Positions 23,543 through 34,997 of a DNA stretch of 64,000 nt are shown here, piece by piece; positions within the stretch are counted from its first letter, which is position 1, and each line of letters begins with the position of its first letter. The translations under genes were made by a program, and so were the position numbers. The notes under the pieces were generated by a model. The model saw only the letters and a program-made list of their open reading frames with translations, had not been told where the DNA came from and ran no database searches. Where the stretch lies: NCBI GenBank assembly GCA_028386065.3, contig JAKUCV010003048.1, forward strand, positions 265,595 through 329,594, read 5' to 3'. Source of the stretch: Turnera subulata. Its lineage: Eukaryota; Streptophyta; Magnoliopsida; Malpighiales; Passifloraceae.

Positions 23543-24141
23543 CTAGGGCTTCAAATGAGCAGAGCAGTTCGTGAACGGCTCGAGGCTCAACTCGATAACA
23601 ACTCGTTCGAGCCTAGCTCGTTAAGGAAACAAGCCGAACCTGAGCTTGCCTATAAAAAGCTCGAAACTAAATGAGTCGAGCCCGAGCTTGCTGAAACTCT
23701 ACTCGTCAGCTCATGAACTTAGCTCATTTAAGTTCTCGTTTAAAGTCTCATGAGCTCAACTCGTTTAGGTTCATTAACTAGCTTGTGAGAGATTCATGAG
23801 TTATTTCCATCATCTTTAAAAAAATATTTCTATCATTATTTTATTAACAAAATACTTATAATTTTATATGATATAGTAGTTAATATGATTGATTGCTTAA
23901 ATTATTAGTCAAAAAATATATTTTTTTACCAGCTTGACTTGTAATTGTTGGCTCGTTTATAGTTCAATAAGGCTTACTAAATGAGCCGAGTTTGAGCCTA
24001 CCAAAATCTTAACGAGCTAAACTTGAGCTTAATAAATAGACTCGAAACAAACACGAGCCGAGCTTGAACTTGATTAAATTTTCACGAGCGGAGCTTGAGT
24101 TGTCAAAAGCTCGACTCGGCTCGGCTCATTTGCAACCCTAG
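23543..24141. mobile_element. hAT-like non-autonomous transposon (GAGCCGAGC-rich)
   Basis: The ends are inverted: CTAGGGCTTCAAATGAGC at the left and the reverse complement of CTAGGGTTGCAAATGAGC at the right. The subterminal regions are full of GAGCTCG, AGCTCG and GAGCCGAGC words in both orientations. No transposase is encoded in the 0.6 kb. TAGGG-type ends suggest a hAT affinity. I could not confirm an 8-bp target duplication. Confidence 0.6.
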
Positions 24142-24689
24142 TCAATGGTAATTTTAATGATTTATTTTTAAAATTTTGTCACCCTTCCCTCCACCAATTG
24201 AAGTGGGGAATGGAGGGTAAAAAAATTATTCTTCTCTTCTAGTAAAAATTCATTCCAATTAAGGTTAAATTACAATTCACATCCTTTCCTATCTTTTCCC
24301 CATCTATCTAAACATAGAAATTAACCACTTTTTTCTTGCTTCTAAAATAGTTAGCTAGTCTTTAGCGGGTCAATAATATGTTTTGTTTTTGTTTCTAATC
24401 TTTCGTCCATTATAGGAACTCATTTCCTTTGTAAAAAAAAAAATTATTTTCATTTTTCTTTTTAACAATTGTGTTTGAATTGAACTGTTAGCGTTGGACT
24501 TACTGTTCAACCTCCATTATATCTCTTTACCTTTGTTGTTGACAGCCGAATCCAATAAAACCATACAGTGCCTAAAAATGAGGACGACAAAGGAAAATTT
24601 TCAAGCTAAACACGCCACACAAAGAAGATTTTACACTACAATATTGTTTTTACCACAATAACAGAAACGTGCTTCCTTTTGCAACCAAT
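24142..24689. other. Downstream flank of F-box locus 1 (duplicated region)
   Basis: It is alignable with 34270-34848. Both hold GTGTTGGACTT..CTGTTCAACC, GATGAGGACGAC, AAGAAGATTTTACAC and ACCACAATAACAGAAACG in the same order. It belongs to the tandem duplication that made the two F-box copies. The last ten bases, TGCAACCAAT (24680-24689), are the target duplicated by the outer Mutator-like element. Confidence 0.75.
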
Positions 24690-24822
24690 GGGTTTTTAGT
24701 ACAGTTGGTATCCGAACTTGGCACATTGCACTTTGAGTCAATGGTGTATCCAAAATTTTTCCTGAGTCATGGTATTAATACATCATTCAGACAAAAAAAA
24801 GCAAAATAATAATAATAATAAC

Positions 24823-26735
24823 GGTAAAAAAGTTTTTCTTGTCCCTTCACTTTTTTGTTTTCGCATTTGTTGTGCCTCTTCCTTTTTTTTCACTCTTAAT
24901 GTCCCTCAACTCTTGAATTACCGGGCCACCTTTTCTTTTTGACCCCCAGCAGCCGGTTGGGAGCTGTGGCGCTGACACGTGTCTGTGGGGCCCACTTCAG
25001 CTGATTTATTTTTCTTTTTTCTCTTTCTTTCCTATTTTCTAGGTTTTATTATATTAGTTTTTATAATAAATAGAAGAGAAAAAAAGAATTTAAAAAATAT
25101 AAATATATTATGCATTCTATCCTAAAAAAACAAAATAACTTGAATTGCATTCTATCCTAAATACATAATTTTTTAATTATTGTGATTGTTTATAGAACAT
25201 ATACCTTTCGTTCTTTTCTTCTTTTTTTTTTATAAGAAATGGGATAATTAAATATAAGAAATGGGATAATTAAATATATACCTCCTGATGAAATTGTTTA
25301 CCTCCTAAATACATAATTTTTCATTCTTTTCTTCTTGGTCAATTATAATTAAAAATACCTTGCATCAGTCATGGATCCCTAAACAACGATGGTTAATCAA
25401 AACTGAAGAACATTGTGATTATCCTAAATACATAATTTTTTAATTATTGTGATTGTTTACAGAAGAAAAAAAACATCACTCCCTCCCTGCCCGTCCTCCT
25501 CCTCCACTGCCGCCTCCTCCTCCGCTGCCGCCTCATGCTCTGCCGGTCCTCCTTTTTTTTTTATTTGTCCTCCTCTGCCGGTCCTCCTCCTCCGCTGCCG
25601 CCTCCTTCTCCTCCCTCTGCCGCTTCGTCTTCTCCGGCGTTAAGCCCTTCCAGGCCCTCGGCCACCGCCACCCATCCCGAGCCAACCTGCATCGCCTCAT
25701 CTCACTCGCCAGCAACCCCGGCCTCACACCACCAGAAACCCGACCACCGCACACACGTACCTTCCGTCCACCATCGTCCAACCTGCAACCTAACACATGA
25801 CCCCAACGCCGCGTCAAACAACAAGACATAGTCGCCATCATATCAACACATCCAAACCCGATTAGACACAGAACCAAGCTAATCGAAAAGAGAAAGAGAA
25901 CAGGGAAGAAAGGAGGCGGCGACGCATCTCTTACCGGGCGACGACGGCGCGGACTCGCCTCGGCTTCTCCGCCTCTCTGCTCGATTCGCCACCTGACGCA
26001 GAGAGGAGTGGACGACGGTAAGAGGAAGATGAACGGCAGCAGCGGCTCTCGAGCCCCCCATCATTAATCAAGGAGCTATTAAGAGCAATTGAGAAAATAG
26101 AAGAGGAACGAAGAAGAAAAAAAAGGTGAAGAAGAAGACCAGTGAGTAGAGAACGGTGAAGAAGAAGAGAGAAAAAAAGGAGGGCGACTCGCTGCTCACC
26201 TCGGCTCGGCGTTGTTGTCGGGTGGAGGGGCACGACGGAGAGAGAGTAGAGGAGAAGGGGCTGCTGACGGCGGCGCGACCGCGTGCATAAGAGAAGGAGG
26301 CGATGGTGGTGCTGCGCGCGGTGGTGGCGGTCGGCAGTTGAGACGGCAGTGGAGGAGTGAAGGGGAAGAAGAGAAGATGGGGATGTGTGATGTCGTTTTG
26401 GGGTGAAGAGGGGTTGTTTAATTTCTTAAATAACAAAAGAAAAAGAGTAGGAAAAAAGGTAAAGAAATATTGTATTAAAATGTTAGTTAAAAAAGGAAAG
26501 AAAATAAAAAGAGAAAGAGAAAAGAGAAAGAAAAAAGAAGGGAAGAGAAAAAAATAAAATAATAAGTATAAAGTGGGGCCCACCTTACACATCAGCAACT
26601 ACCGGCTGTAGTAAGTCAAAAGGACATGGTGGCCCGGTAAAACGAGACTTGAGGGACATGAAGAGTGAAAAAAAAAGAAGAGGGACAACAAATGCGAAAA
26701 CAAAAAAGTGAAGGGACAAGAAAAATTTTTTTACC
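24823..26735. mobile_element. Inner Mutator-like element with long TIRs and GC-rich cargo
   Basis: Long terminal inverted repeats (about 24823-25005 and 26575-26735) begin GGTAAAAAA and contain CTTGTCCCTTCACTTTTTTG and TTTCGCATTTGTTGT. Flanks are the 10-bp duplication TAATAATAAC (24813-24822 and 26736-26745). There is no transposase. The interior has a GC-rich block (25480-26400) unlike its surroundings. Minus-strand sequence there includes donor-like GGTAAGAGATGCG (about 25926-25938) and GAGGTGAGCAGC (about 26193-26204). It could be captured gene sequence (a Pack-MULE), but I recognise no protein. Direct repeats (CCTAAATACATAATTTTTTA at 25156 and 25422) and a tandem pair ATAAGAAATGGGATAATTAA (about 25233 and 25255) lie in the AT-rich left part. 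Confidence 0.85.
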
Positions 26736-26776
26736 TAATAATAACCCACCGATACTACGACAGCAACCACCACCTC

Positions 26777-26777
<1 letters not shown>

Positions 26778-26824
<47 letters not shown>
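26778..26824. repeat. Homopolymer of 47 C
   Basis: The run is uninterrupted, preceded by CACCACCTCT and followed by TCCCTCCCC. The reverse strand is a 47-base G run. The length given is what the assembly shows; homopolymers of this size are often wrong. Confidence 0.9.
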
Positions 26825-26827
<3 letters not shown>

Positions 26828-27831
26828 CTCCCCACGCTCTACACACAAACTATCCAAAACCCACATCTAATCCATCTCTTCCAATTACAATCTCCATTGT
26901 CGCATCTTCCCACCACCACACTTGGGCAAACCTTACAAATTGACATCCTCTTTCGTTTGAAATTAAATCCTGATTGATTAGTGTTCGTGAACTGGAGAAA
27001 GGTTGCGGTGCGTGGTGCTGCAGATGCGATACCGTGTTGCTGGATTGACCCTTGGATTGCAGGCGCCTGGACTTTGGCCTTCTGCTCGTGGCTGCCTATG
27101 GAGGGGTTGCGTATGGAGGGATTTACCGGACGACATTAACCAGTTTCACCAAACTTAGAGGATAGGAATTGCTAAAAAAATTTTTAAGGGACAATATTAA
27201 ACAAAACCTCAAAGTTGGGGGCATAAAATATTTTTGAATCGTTATCTTTCCTCAAAATAATTTTTAAATTTAATTTCTTGAAAATATTTTTAAAAATAAA
27301 AAAAGAAAAATAATTCCAAACACATCCCATAACGCAAAAAAGAAGGAAAAAAAGTTTTTTGAATAATGTGATAATGTGTAATATCACATTATTTTTGTTT
27401 ACCAAAAAAAAAATATCACATAATTTTTTTTATTTCATAAACCAATCGGGCCACACGTTTTAATGGGGATATGAAGATAGGTGAGAGATTGGAAAACAAA
27501 TGTTGGACTCTCAATTTTATTTGGTAAACAAAAATTTTAATTTAAGGTTTACAATTGGGATTTTAGGTGGATGTTTCTTCGGTTGAACCTCTTAAACCGG
27601 GCGGGCACTAGGAAATGAGTGGGACCCATGTCTGCCACATGGACATGAAACGATGTCGTATTATGAGCGACGAGAATTTTGGACAGCTTCTACGTCAACA
27701 TATACCATGCCCGTGGCACATGACTGATCTGCCCAACGAAAGTCTGGGTAAATAAATGACTCAAAAAAAAAGTTCTGAGTACACTATTGAAACAAAGTGT
27801 AAAATTCACGTACCAATTGTATCAAAAACCC

Positions 27832-27968
27832 TGCAACCAATCAAACATAGGAACAATCCGATCATCTAACAAGCATCATCTGATTTGTATTCAATTAGGC
27901 ACAAACATCCACATATTAACCAGAGTGACATTCAGGGACACAGTTAATTTCCCTCATATACTAAAACT
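27832..27968. other. 3' flank of F-box pseudogene 1
   Basis: Starts with the TSD TGCAACCAAT and continues collinear with 34849-34997 of the paralogous locus. Confidence 0.7.
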
Positions 27969-28561
27969 TCAAAGAAATGTTTCCCAATATTCTTCACCAA
28001 TGCATTCTCTTGCCTTTGTGTTGTCAAGCAGCACTAAGCTCTCCACAAAGGGGAAAAGACCAACGTCATGGTACCCTGCAGCTTCTACTATTGTGGGATC
28101 CTCCAACTTGCCACCACTATTTGGATTGACAAAAACTAGCTAGTCCCATGGAGTCCAAGAACAATAGCAATTTATCATTGCTACTAAATCTTAGTGCCTT
28201 ACTTATCCTAAGCCCTTTGTCGTCAATACTCAACTTCATCCATGAATCCACCACACTATATTCTTTCAACACCCACCTGAATAATTGGAAATTGATATGT
28301 AGCAAGATTACCACACACCATATTCGATGAATCTTTATAGGTTGATATAGAGATGCAGTCGTGGTACTTGTGGCGGTATTGATCGACCCTCGCTAGACAA
28401 TCCGGCAACATGATTTCACCAAAAGCCTCGTCCCTTATATCATATGACACAATCACACTATCACTACACGACCCTACTTGGGTGGCAGTAGAATGCAGAA
28501 CCCCTCCAACACAAACTGCAGCTCTAAAGACTCTCTTCTTATATGGAAATATTGGTGCATT
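27969..28561 (-). pseudogene. F-box gene copy 1, 3' half (split by Copia C2)
   Basis: This is the C-terminal half of an F-box protein whose N-terminal half is at 33640-34252, separated by the C2 insertion. It is collinear with copy 2 (34998-35575). Recognisable peptides include SYDIRDEAFGEIMLPDCLAR, HDCISISTYKDSS and VDSWMKLSID, typical of the F-box-associated domain that binds substrates in SCF ubiquitin ligases. Against copy 2 it has a 2-nt deletion near 28279 (in the stretch coding IQVWVLKEY) and a 4-nt CTAG duplication near 28138. Both shift the frame. It is therefore dead independently of the Copia insertion. Confidence 0.85.
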
Positions 28562-28566
28562 GGCTG

Positions 28567-28781
28567 TGTTAGCAGACGATAATCCTAATCCTAAGTAATA
28601 GGCTTATCATAATCTTGTTTCTATTCTTATCGTTTACAACTCCCTTTTTACTAGAGTTCTTGTATGACTGTAACACTAACCTACTTGTATCACTTATATC
28701 AGTATATAATACCATGGCTGGGTACGTGATTTGTGTGCCAGTATTCTGCACATAACAAGTCTATTAGGTTAGGTTTCTATA
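28567..28781 (+). repeat. C2 5' LTR
   Basis: 215 bp, TGTTAGCAGACG to TTTCTATA. The expected terminal CA has become TA (the 3' copy has CTACA). It includes GTATATAATACC, possibly a TATA box, at about 28702-28713. Confidence 0.93.
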
Positions 28782-28860
28782 TGGTAGCGGAGCCTTCTGC
28801 TTAATCGCTTACCCAAACAAATTTCTTCTCTTTCCCTCTTGCTCTCCCTATTGTTTTTCG

Positions 28861-31800
28861 ATGGCACAAGATCCTCCTCCCTCTAGTTCTGTTAATTCTG
28901 GGACAGGGAACAACAACAATAACCCTCCTATTGGTGATGTTGCTGCAACGCCCACCATTGTTGTGCAACCCCTCACAAACTCTCATCAATCTGTCTCGAT
29001 ACAGTTATCCCATCATAACTATGTGTTTTGGAGGGCTCAGATGGAGCCCTATCTTGCTGGTCAAGGAGTGCTTGGGTATGTTATGGGGGCTTTTCTTTGC
29101 CCTGCTCCTACTCGCCTTGATGCTACCGGTGCTCCTCAACCAAATTCGGATTATGCACGCTGGATCCAACAGGATCAAGCAATTCTGAGCTCAATTAACT
29201 CATCCCTTGCTGTTGAAGTTTTTCCAACGGTGGTCAGCAAACACGTCCAAAGAGGCGTGGGATGCGCTGAAAGCCTCTCTTGCATCTTCCAATCAGGCAC
29301 ATCGAATGGCCATACACTCTGCATTGCAGCAGTTTTCTCAACTCCCTGATGAACCTGTTATGCAGTATCTCAATAGGGCCAAACGCCTGTCAGATGAACT
29401 TGTTGCCAGTAGGCAAGCAATGACTCCAACAGATTTTCAGATAAGTTTAATCTGTGGTCTTCAACCTGAATTAAAAACTTTTTCCACCACTGTCACTGCT
29501 CGCCCCGAGCCTCTTTCTTTTGCTGAATTGCAGGGAGCTTTAATGAGTTTTGAGTTTCTTCATAATGATCCTCTCAAATCTCTTGCTTTGGAACCTGTCA
29601 CCATGTCGGACAAGCATAAAGAATCCCCTGCTGCCTCTCCCTCGGCTCATGTGGTTCAAAAAACAGTCCTTTCCTCCTGCTCAGCGTGGTGGCCATGGTC
29701 GTCGTGGTGGGGGAGGACGCGGAGGCCGAGGGTCCTATCCTCAGTTTTATGACAATCGTGCGCCTCGCTCTTAGGAATCAAATAGACCCTGATGTCAGAT
29801 TTGCAACAAATGGGGTCATATTGCACCAAATTGCTATCAGCGAAATTCCTCTCCAACTATCAATATGGTCTCCCAATCCTATTCTCCTTATTCTCTAGAG
29901 CAATGGTTCCATGATACAGGAGCCAGTCATCATGTGACTCCGGATCAGCATCATCTCCAACAATACACTGAATATCCTGGTCATGACCTGGTTCAGGTTG
30001 GTAATGGTCAGGAACTGTCCATTACGGGAGTAGGTATTTCTTCTTTTCAAACCCCACTCGTCCTTTACATGTTAATAACATTCTTCATGTCCCAACTATC
30101 ACCAAATCCTTACTCTCTGTGCAACAATTTGCCAAAGATAATGATGTGTTTTTTGAGTTTCACCCTGATTTATTTTTCGTAAAGGACCGAGTCAGCAGGC
30201 AAACTCTCCTTACCGGCCGGAGTAGCAATGGTCTTTACACCTTCAACCCCAAACCCGACAATGGTGGAAAATAGGTGCATTCAGTAACTCGGGTTGAAGA
30301 GACTATTTGGCATCAGCGGCTTAGACACCCGCATCCCCAACTACAGCAACAGATTTTCTCTCTTTTTCGTCTTCTAGTTTGCAAACCTTCTGTTTTTAAT
30401 TCTAGTGTTGATTGTCCTTTTGGCAAGCTTGCTCGTAGTCATTTACCTCTATCTACTAGTCGTTCTACCAAACCTTTGGAATTGATTTTTACGGATGTTT
30501 GGGGACCATCCCTGTATTCTAGTATTAATGGTTCACGTTTTTATGTTATATTTTGGATTATAGCCTTTTTTCATCCTTGTGTTAGACCATAAAGTTGAAA
30601 GTCATCCTTGTATTGGTTTTGGTCTATTTTCATTCCTCTGTCCATGGGTTTTGGCTTGTTTTTATCCCTCTAAATAGGCCAAAAAGTCAAACACAAGAAT
30701 GAAAATAAGACAAAATTCACAAATAGAGGGATGAAAACAAGCCAAAATCTAATAGAGGGATGACTTCCAACTTTGAGGTCTAATACAAGGATGAAAAAAC
30801 ACTTTATTCTGTTATATTTTTGGATGATTTCAGCAAATACTTATGGATTTTTTGCATTAAATGCAAGTCCGATGTTTATGATGTTTTCCGCAAGTTCCAG
30901 GTTCATGTTGAGCGATTTTTTGAAACTAAAATTAAAAGTATTCACAATGATTGTTGGGGGGGGGGGGGGGTGTGAATATCGTTCTTTACATAAGTGGTTT
31001 CAGAGTTGTGGCATCAATCATCCCATTCAGTGTCCACATACTCATGAACAACAGGGCTCGGTTGAGCGTAGGCACCGACATATAGTGGAGACTGGGTTAA
31101 CTTTATTAGCTGCAGCCAAGGTTCCTCCAACCTACTAAGAGTTTGCCCTAGACACAGCAGTGTTTTTGATAAATCGTTTGCCCACCAAGGTCTTGCAAAA
31201 TAAATCTCCCTATGAAGTTTTATTTTCACGTGTCCCTAATTATGGTTTTTTACGGGTCTTTGGATGTTTATGCTACCCATATTTACGTCCATATAATAAG
31301 CATAAATTTGATTTTAGAACCTCCTCTTGTGTCTTCCTAGGTTATAGCCCATTGCGCAAAGGTTATAGATGTCTTGATCTTGTAACAAAACGAACGTACG
31401 TTGCTCGGCATGTCAAGTTTTTTGAAAGTATTTTCCTTTTTAAAACTGCACAGCATAAGTCGTCCGCACCAGCTCCTTCTTCTACGTGGGTGTTCGTCCC
31501 TCTGAATGTCTTCTTCCCCGAGACTGGTGTCGTCTCCACTGGAGTTACCTCTTCATTGCCAGCTACTTCGGTCTCCCCTTCTCAACCTCTAACCCAGTCC
31601 AGGTCAAACACTGCTTCCGCGACATTCTCTAGCTCACATACGAGCTCTCCCACTACAACTCCAACACTATCACCATCTAATACCTCTAGACTTTTTTCAC
31701 GCCGTGAGTTAATCTTTGATTCCCCGGGCCTATCCAGCACCGAAAATCTTGCACCCTCACCCTCACCTTCCCCATCCACCACGTCACCTATAGAACCTCC

Positions 31801-33407
31801 AAGGAGGATGACTCTACGAGTCAACCCAAAACCAGTGACCAGATATTCTCCATCCAACTACTCCCTTGAGAAGAAATCTGCTCCCACAATAGAACCAACG
31901 AGCTTCACTGAAGCACATAAACATAAAGTTTGGTAGGATGCCATGCAAGAGGAGATGAATGCTTTGATACGGAATTGGTACCCTACCATCGAACCATGAA
32001 TCTGGTTGGCAATAAGTGGGTATATCGGATCAAGAAGCAAGCTGATTGTAGTGTAGAACGGTATAAGGAACGACTAGTTGCCAAAGGCTTTCACCAGCGT
32101 GAGGGGATCAATTTCCAAGAAATATTCAGCCCAGTTATTAAACCGACAACAATTCATACAGTGCTTAGTCATGCTGTTGCAACTCAATGGTCGATCTGAC
32201 AGCTTGACATAAGGAATGCCTTCTTCTATGGGACTTTGGAGGAAGAAGTATATATGTCTCAACCACAGGGATTCCAAGATGTTGATAACCCAACATATGT
32301 GTCGCGTCAATCGTTCCTTGTATGGGCTGAAGCAGGCACCAAGGGCTTGGTACAAGCGCCTTAGTGACATTCTCCACTCTCTTGGTTTCCACATATCCAA
32401 GTCAGATTCCTCATTATTGATTTACCGGCACAACAATGTTTTTGTTTATATATTGATATACGTTGATGACATTCTAGTTACGGGCAATAATACAAGGTTT
32501 CTAAATACCTTGATTTGTCAGCTGGGAACAGAATTTTCGGTGAGAGATCTTGGCACCATCAAGTTTTTTCTAGGGATTGAGTTCACATAGAATGATGCAG
32601 GGATGTTACTCACTCAAAGGAAATATATTACTGATCTCTTATCCAAGGCTGGGATGACGGATTGCAAGGCAGTACAAACTCCCGCATCCACAAGCAAAAA
32701 GTTAACAAGGCTTGGGGGCAAACCTTTTCATGATCCAACTTTGTATTGACAGTTAGTAGGCTCTCTTCAATATCTCGGTCTCACACGACCAGACATCATG
32801 TTTGCAGTCAATAAAGTAAGCCAATTCATGCAGACCCCGTCGGAAGATCATTTCCCAGCTGTCAAGCGAATCTTACAATACCTTAAACACACACTGTATT
32901 ATGGGTTGCAACTACACAAGAACACTAGTTCAAGACTACAGGTTTTTACTGACGCTGACTGGGGTGGCAGCATAGACGATGGCAAGTCGACAGAGGGATA
33001 TCTTGTTTATCTTGGCACGAACCTAGTCTCGTGGTCCTCACGGAAACAACGAACTGTTGCTGGATCTTGCACTGAGGCCGAGTACAAAGCAGTAGCAGAC
33101 GGGTCAGCTGAGGTTCAATGGGTGCAGTCCTTATTGGGAGAACTCGGCATAGTGCATTCTGTGCCAGTGGTTTGGTGTGATAATATTGGCGCCACATACT
33201 TGTGTCGTAATCCCATTCAACACACACGCACAAAGCATATGGCCTTGGATTACCATTTCGTTCGTGAACAGATAGCAGCCAAGAAGCTGCACATCCAGTT
33301 TGTTGCAGGTGAAAGACAGTTGGCTGATGCTGTTACGAAACCCCTGCCTCTCAAGCGCTTCCAGCTCTTGCATACCAAACTGAACCTTTGTCCAGCCCCC
33401 GGTTCAG
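28861..33407 (+). pseudogene. C2 gag-pol polyprotein gene, disrupted
   Basis: In element order: gag starts at the ATG at 28861 (MAQDPP) and shifts frame near 29215. The UBN2-like gag core (SKEAWDALKASLASSNQAHR) follows in the second frame. A CCHC zinc knuckle (CQICNKWGHIAPNC, 29793-29834) and the protease motif WFHDTGASHHVT (about 29901) share one frame. The pre-integrase HQRLRHP segment is near 30313, and the integrase core is broken by a MITE and by a run of 15 G at 30956-30970. Reverse transcriptase has SLYGLKQAPRAWYKRL and the catalytic YVDDILVTG (about 32460). RNase H and the C-terminus (TEAEYKAVADG, NPIQHTRTKHMALDYHFVRE) end at a stop near 33450. In-frame stops (for example after EFT at 32588) and frameshifts make it non-functional. 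Confidence 0.9.
30566..30799. mobile_element. MITE inserted in C2 integrase
   Basis: A 234-bp sequence has inverted ends: TTTTTTCATCCTTGTGTTAG at the left and its near reverse complement CTAATACAAGGATGAAAAAA at the right. The TIRs continue imperfectly through repeated CATCCCTCTA/CATTCCTCTG and GGCTTGTTTT words. Integrase reading resumes after it. TGTTATATT(T)TTGGAT occurs just outside both ends (30543 and 30811), which may be a long target duplication or coincidence. No coding capacity. Confidence 0.75.
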
Positions 33408-33419
33408 TTTGCGGGGGAG

Positions 33420-33634
33420 TGATAGCAGACGATAATCCTAATCCTAAGTAATAGGCTTATCATAATCTTGTTTCCATTCTTATCGTTTACAACTCCCTTT
33501 GTACTGGAGTTCTTGTATGACTGTAACACTAACCTACTTGTATCACTTATATCAGTATATAATACCACGGCTGGGTACATGGTTTGTGTGCCAGTATTCT
33601 ACACATAACAAGTCTATTAGGTTAGGTTTCTACA
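33420..33634 (+). repeat. C2 3' LTR
   Basis: 215 bp, TGATAGCAGACG to TTTCTACA, preceded by the polypurine tract and followed by the TSD GGCTG. Confidence 0.93.
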
Positions 33635-33639
33635 GGCTG

Positions 33640-34252
33640 CATTATGCTTTTGATTAGTTCTCCAACAACCCTTGTTAACAGAGTAAATAATCGTCTTCCT
33701 TCTCGATCCTTTGCCACTGATTCTTACCATCTTGAAGTCCCTGGTTCTACTATCATAGCCAAACCCAATAAAGGTATTCAGGCATTTGTTAGTAGTTCCA
33801 TTCCCGTCAAACAGGTTCCAAAGAGTGAAATTGTTGATCTTATCATCCCCGTATGACAGACGAGATGCAAGACAAACCAAGCCATTGCAACAACCAATAA
33901 AGTTGTAATGTGAGAGCGTAGAGAATGGAGAGTGGAATGATTTATACTCATCAAATTCGCCATTCTCGAAATGGAGGCTGTAATGATTTACTGTTGTCGG
34001 GTACAGATGGTGGTGGCGAAGCAAGAAAAGAGGTTTCTGAATGGTTGAAGCAAGAGATCCATTGAGGTTTCTGGAGATGAAGGAGGGGCTTGTTATGAGC
34101 TTCTTCCACCACTTACACACGGCCATGCATTGGACGATGTCCTTTATTGGGAGTTTGTGGAGTATCTCCAGTATCACATCTTCGGGAAGTGGGCAATTAT
34201 TAGGTCTGTAATCAAATACTACGTACTTAATTATACTGATTTTAGTAAACAA
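33640..34252 (-). pseudogene. F-box gene copy 1, 5' half
   Basis: This is the N-terminal half of an F-box protein, cut at 33639 by C2. The F-box motif is clear: LPEDVILEILHKLPIKDIVQCMAVCKWWKKLI, followed by SPSFISRNLN. It would contact SKP1 in an SCF ubiquitin ligase. An F-box-associated segment follows (CNGLVCLASRL, FIGFGYDSRTRDFKMVRI). The frame is open through this half, but compared with copy 2 it lacks residues around NP-LIQKHIVID (here WNLFDGNG). No ATG precedes the F-box in frame before an upstream stop, so the start is either lost or lies in an upstream exon. AG acceptor-like sites occur just upstream. Confidence 0.85.
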
Positions 34253-34997
34253 TAAGCGTCAAAGGCTAATTATGGAATTTTAAAGTCATTATTAGTTTTA
34301 AAATTTCTCTTCCTTCCATTCCTCACCAAATCTGAAAGACATTTTAGGAGAATGGAAGTTAAAAAATCCCCTTCCCGTCCATTATTTTTTTTCCCATACA
34401 AGGTTAATTTAAAAATTTCCTTCCCTTACCATCTATTCTCCTCTTTTTCCTTACATTCCCCTCCTATTCAAACAAAATGTAACCATTTGAATTCTTCTCC
34501 CAAACCAAGGTTAAATAAAAAATTTCCCCATTCTCTTCGTTTCCCCTCTCTTCCCCTCCATTACCCAAACAAATTGTAGTCTTTAGTGAGTCAATAATAA
34601 TTTTTAAAATTTTTACTCTTTTGTCCTTAGATCTTATTTTCTTTCGTTAAAAAGAATGGAATTGTTAGTGTTGGACTTTCTGTTCAACCCCCGTTATAAC
34701 TCTTCACCGAGAGAGTGTGTAAAGATGAGGACGACTGAAGAAAACGTTTCAAAGTAGACACGCCACAGAAAGAAGATTTTACACGACAATATTGTTTTTT
34801 ACCACAATAACAGAAACGGCTAGTTCGTGTTCTCTTTTTGCAACCAATCAAACATAGGAACAATCCAATCATCTAACAAGCAACATCTGATATGTATTCA
34901 ATTAGTACATGCTAATTAATTAGGCACATACATCCACACATAAATTGAGTAGAGTGACATTCGGGGACACAGTTAATTTCCCTCATATACTAAAACC
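34253..34997. other. Spacer between F-box copies
   Basis: From about 34640 it is collinear with 24490-24689 plus 27842-27968, marking the repeat unit of the tandem duplication. It includes the empty target site of the outer MULE (34839-34848). No gene is seen in 34253-34640; TTCCCCTCC-rich words recur there. Confidence 0.7.

Larger units (their letters stand above)
24690..27831. mobile_element. Outer Mutator-like element (3.1 kb)
   Basis: The insertion is bounded by a perfect 10-bp duplication, TGCAACCAAT (24680-24689 and 27832-27841). The paralogous locus has the unoccupied site TGCAACCAATCAAACATAGG at 34839-34858. The ends are inverted: GGGTTTTTAGTACAGTTGGT at the left against the reverse complement of the right end, GGGTTTTTGATACAATTGGT, with weaker similarity for about 60 bp. 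TSD length and long imperfect TIRs are the Mutator pattern. No transposase is visible. Inside are a second MULE (24823-26735), a 47-base C run and about 1 kb of unassigned sequence. Confidence 0.85.
28567..33634 (+). mobile_element. Copia retrotransposon C2 inserted in F-box copy 1
   Basis: A structurally complete Ty1/Copia element has 215-bp LTRs, a PBS (TGGTAGCGGAGCC, 28782-28794), a gag-pol region and a polypurine tract (TTTGCGGGGGAG, 33408-33419). The flanks are the perfect 5-bp duplication GGCTG (28562-28566 and 33635-33639). The paralogous locus shows the empty site near 35575-35583. By eye the two LTRs differ at about nine of 215 positions. The short LTRs and the RNase H segment QHTRTKHMALDYHFVRE suggest the Ale/Retrofit group; that is an inference. 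A MITE (30566-30799) interrupts integrase. Confidence 0.95.

Noticed and set aside
23543..24141. A perfect 8-bp target duplication for the hAT-like repeat
   Set aside because: Flanks AGTCATAG and TCAATGGT do not match, so the family call rests on the ends alone.
25449..26598. Several Pro/Ser- or Lys-rich frames
   Set aside because: Low-complexity translation of the GC-rich and A-rich interior of the inner MULE; kept only as possible captured cargo.
26665..26977. Proline-rich frames across the C run
   Set aside because: They exist only because of the 47-base homopolymer, and all three frames give poly-Pro or poly-Gly.
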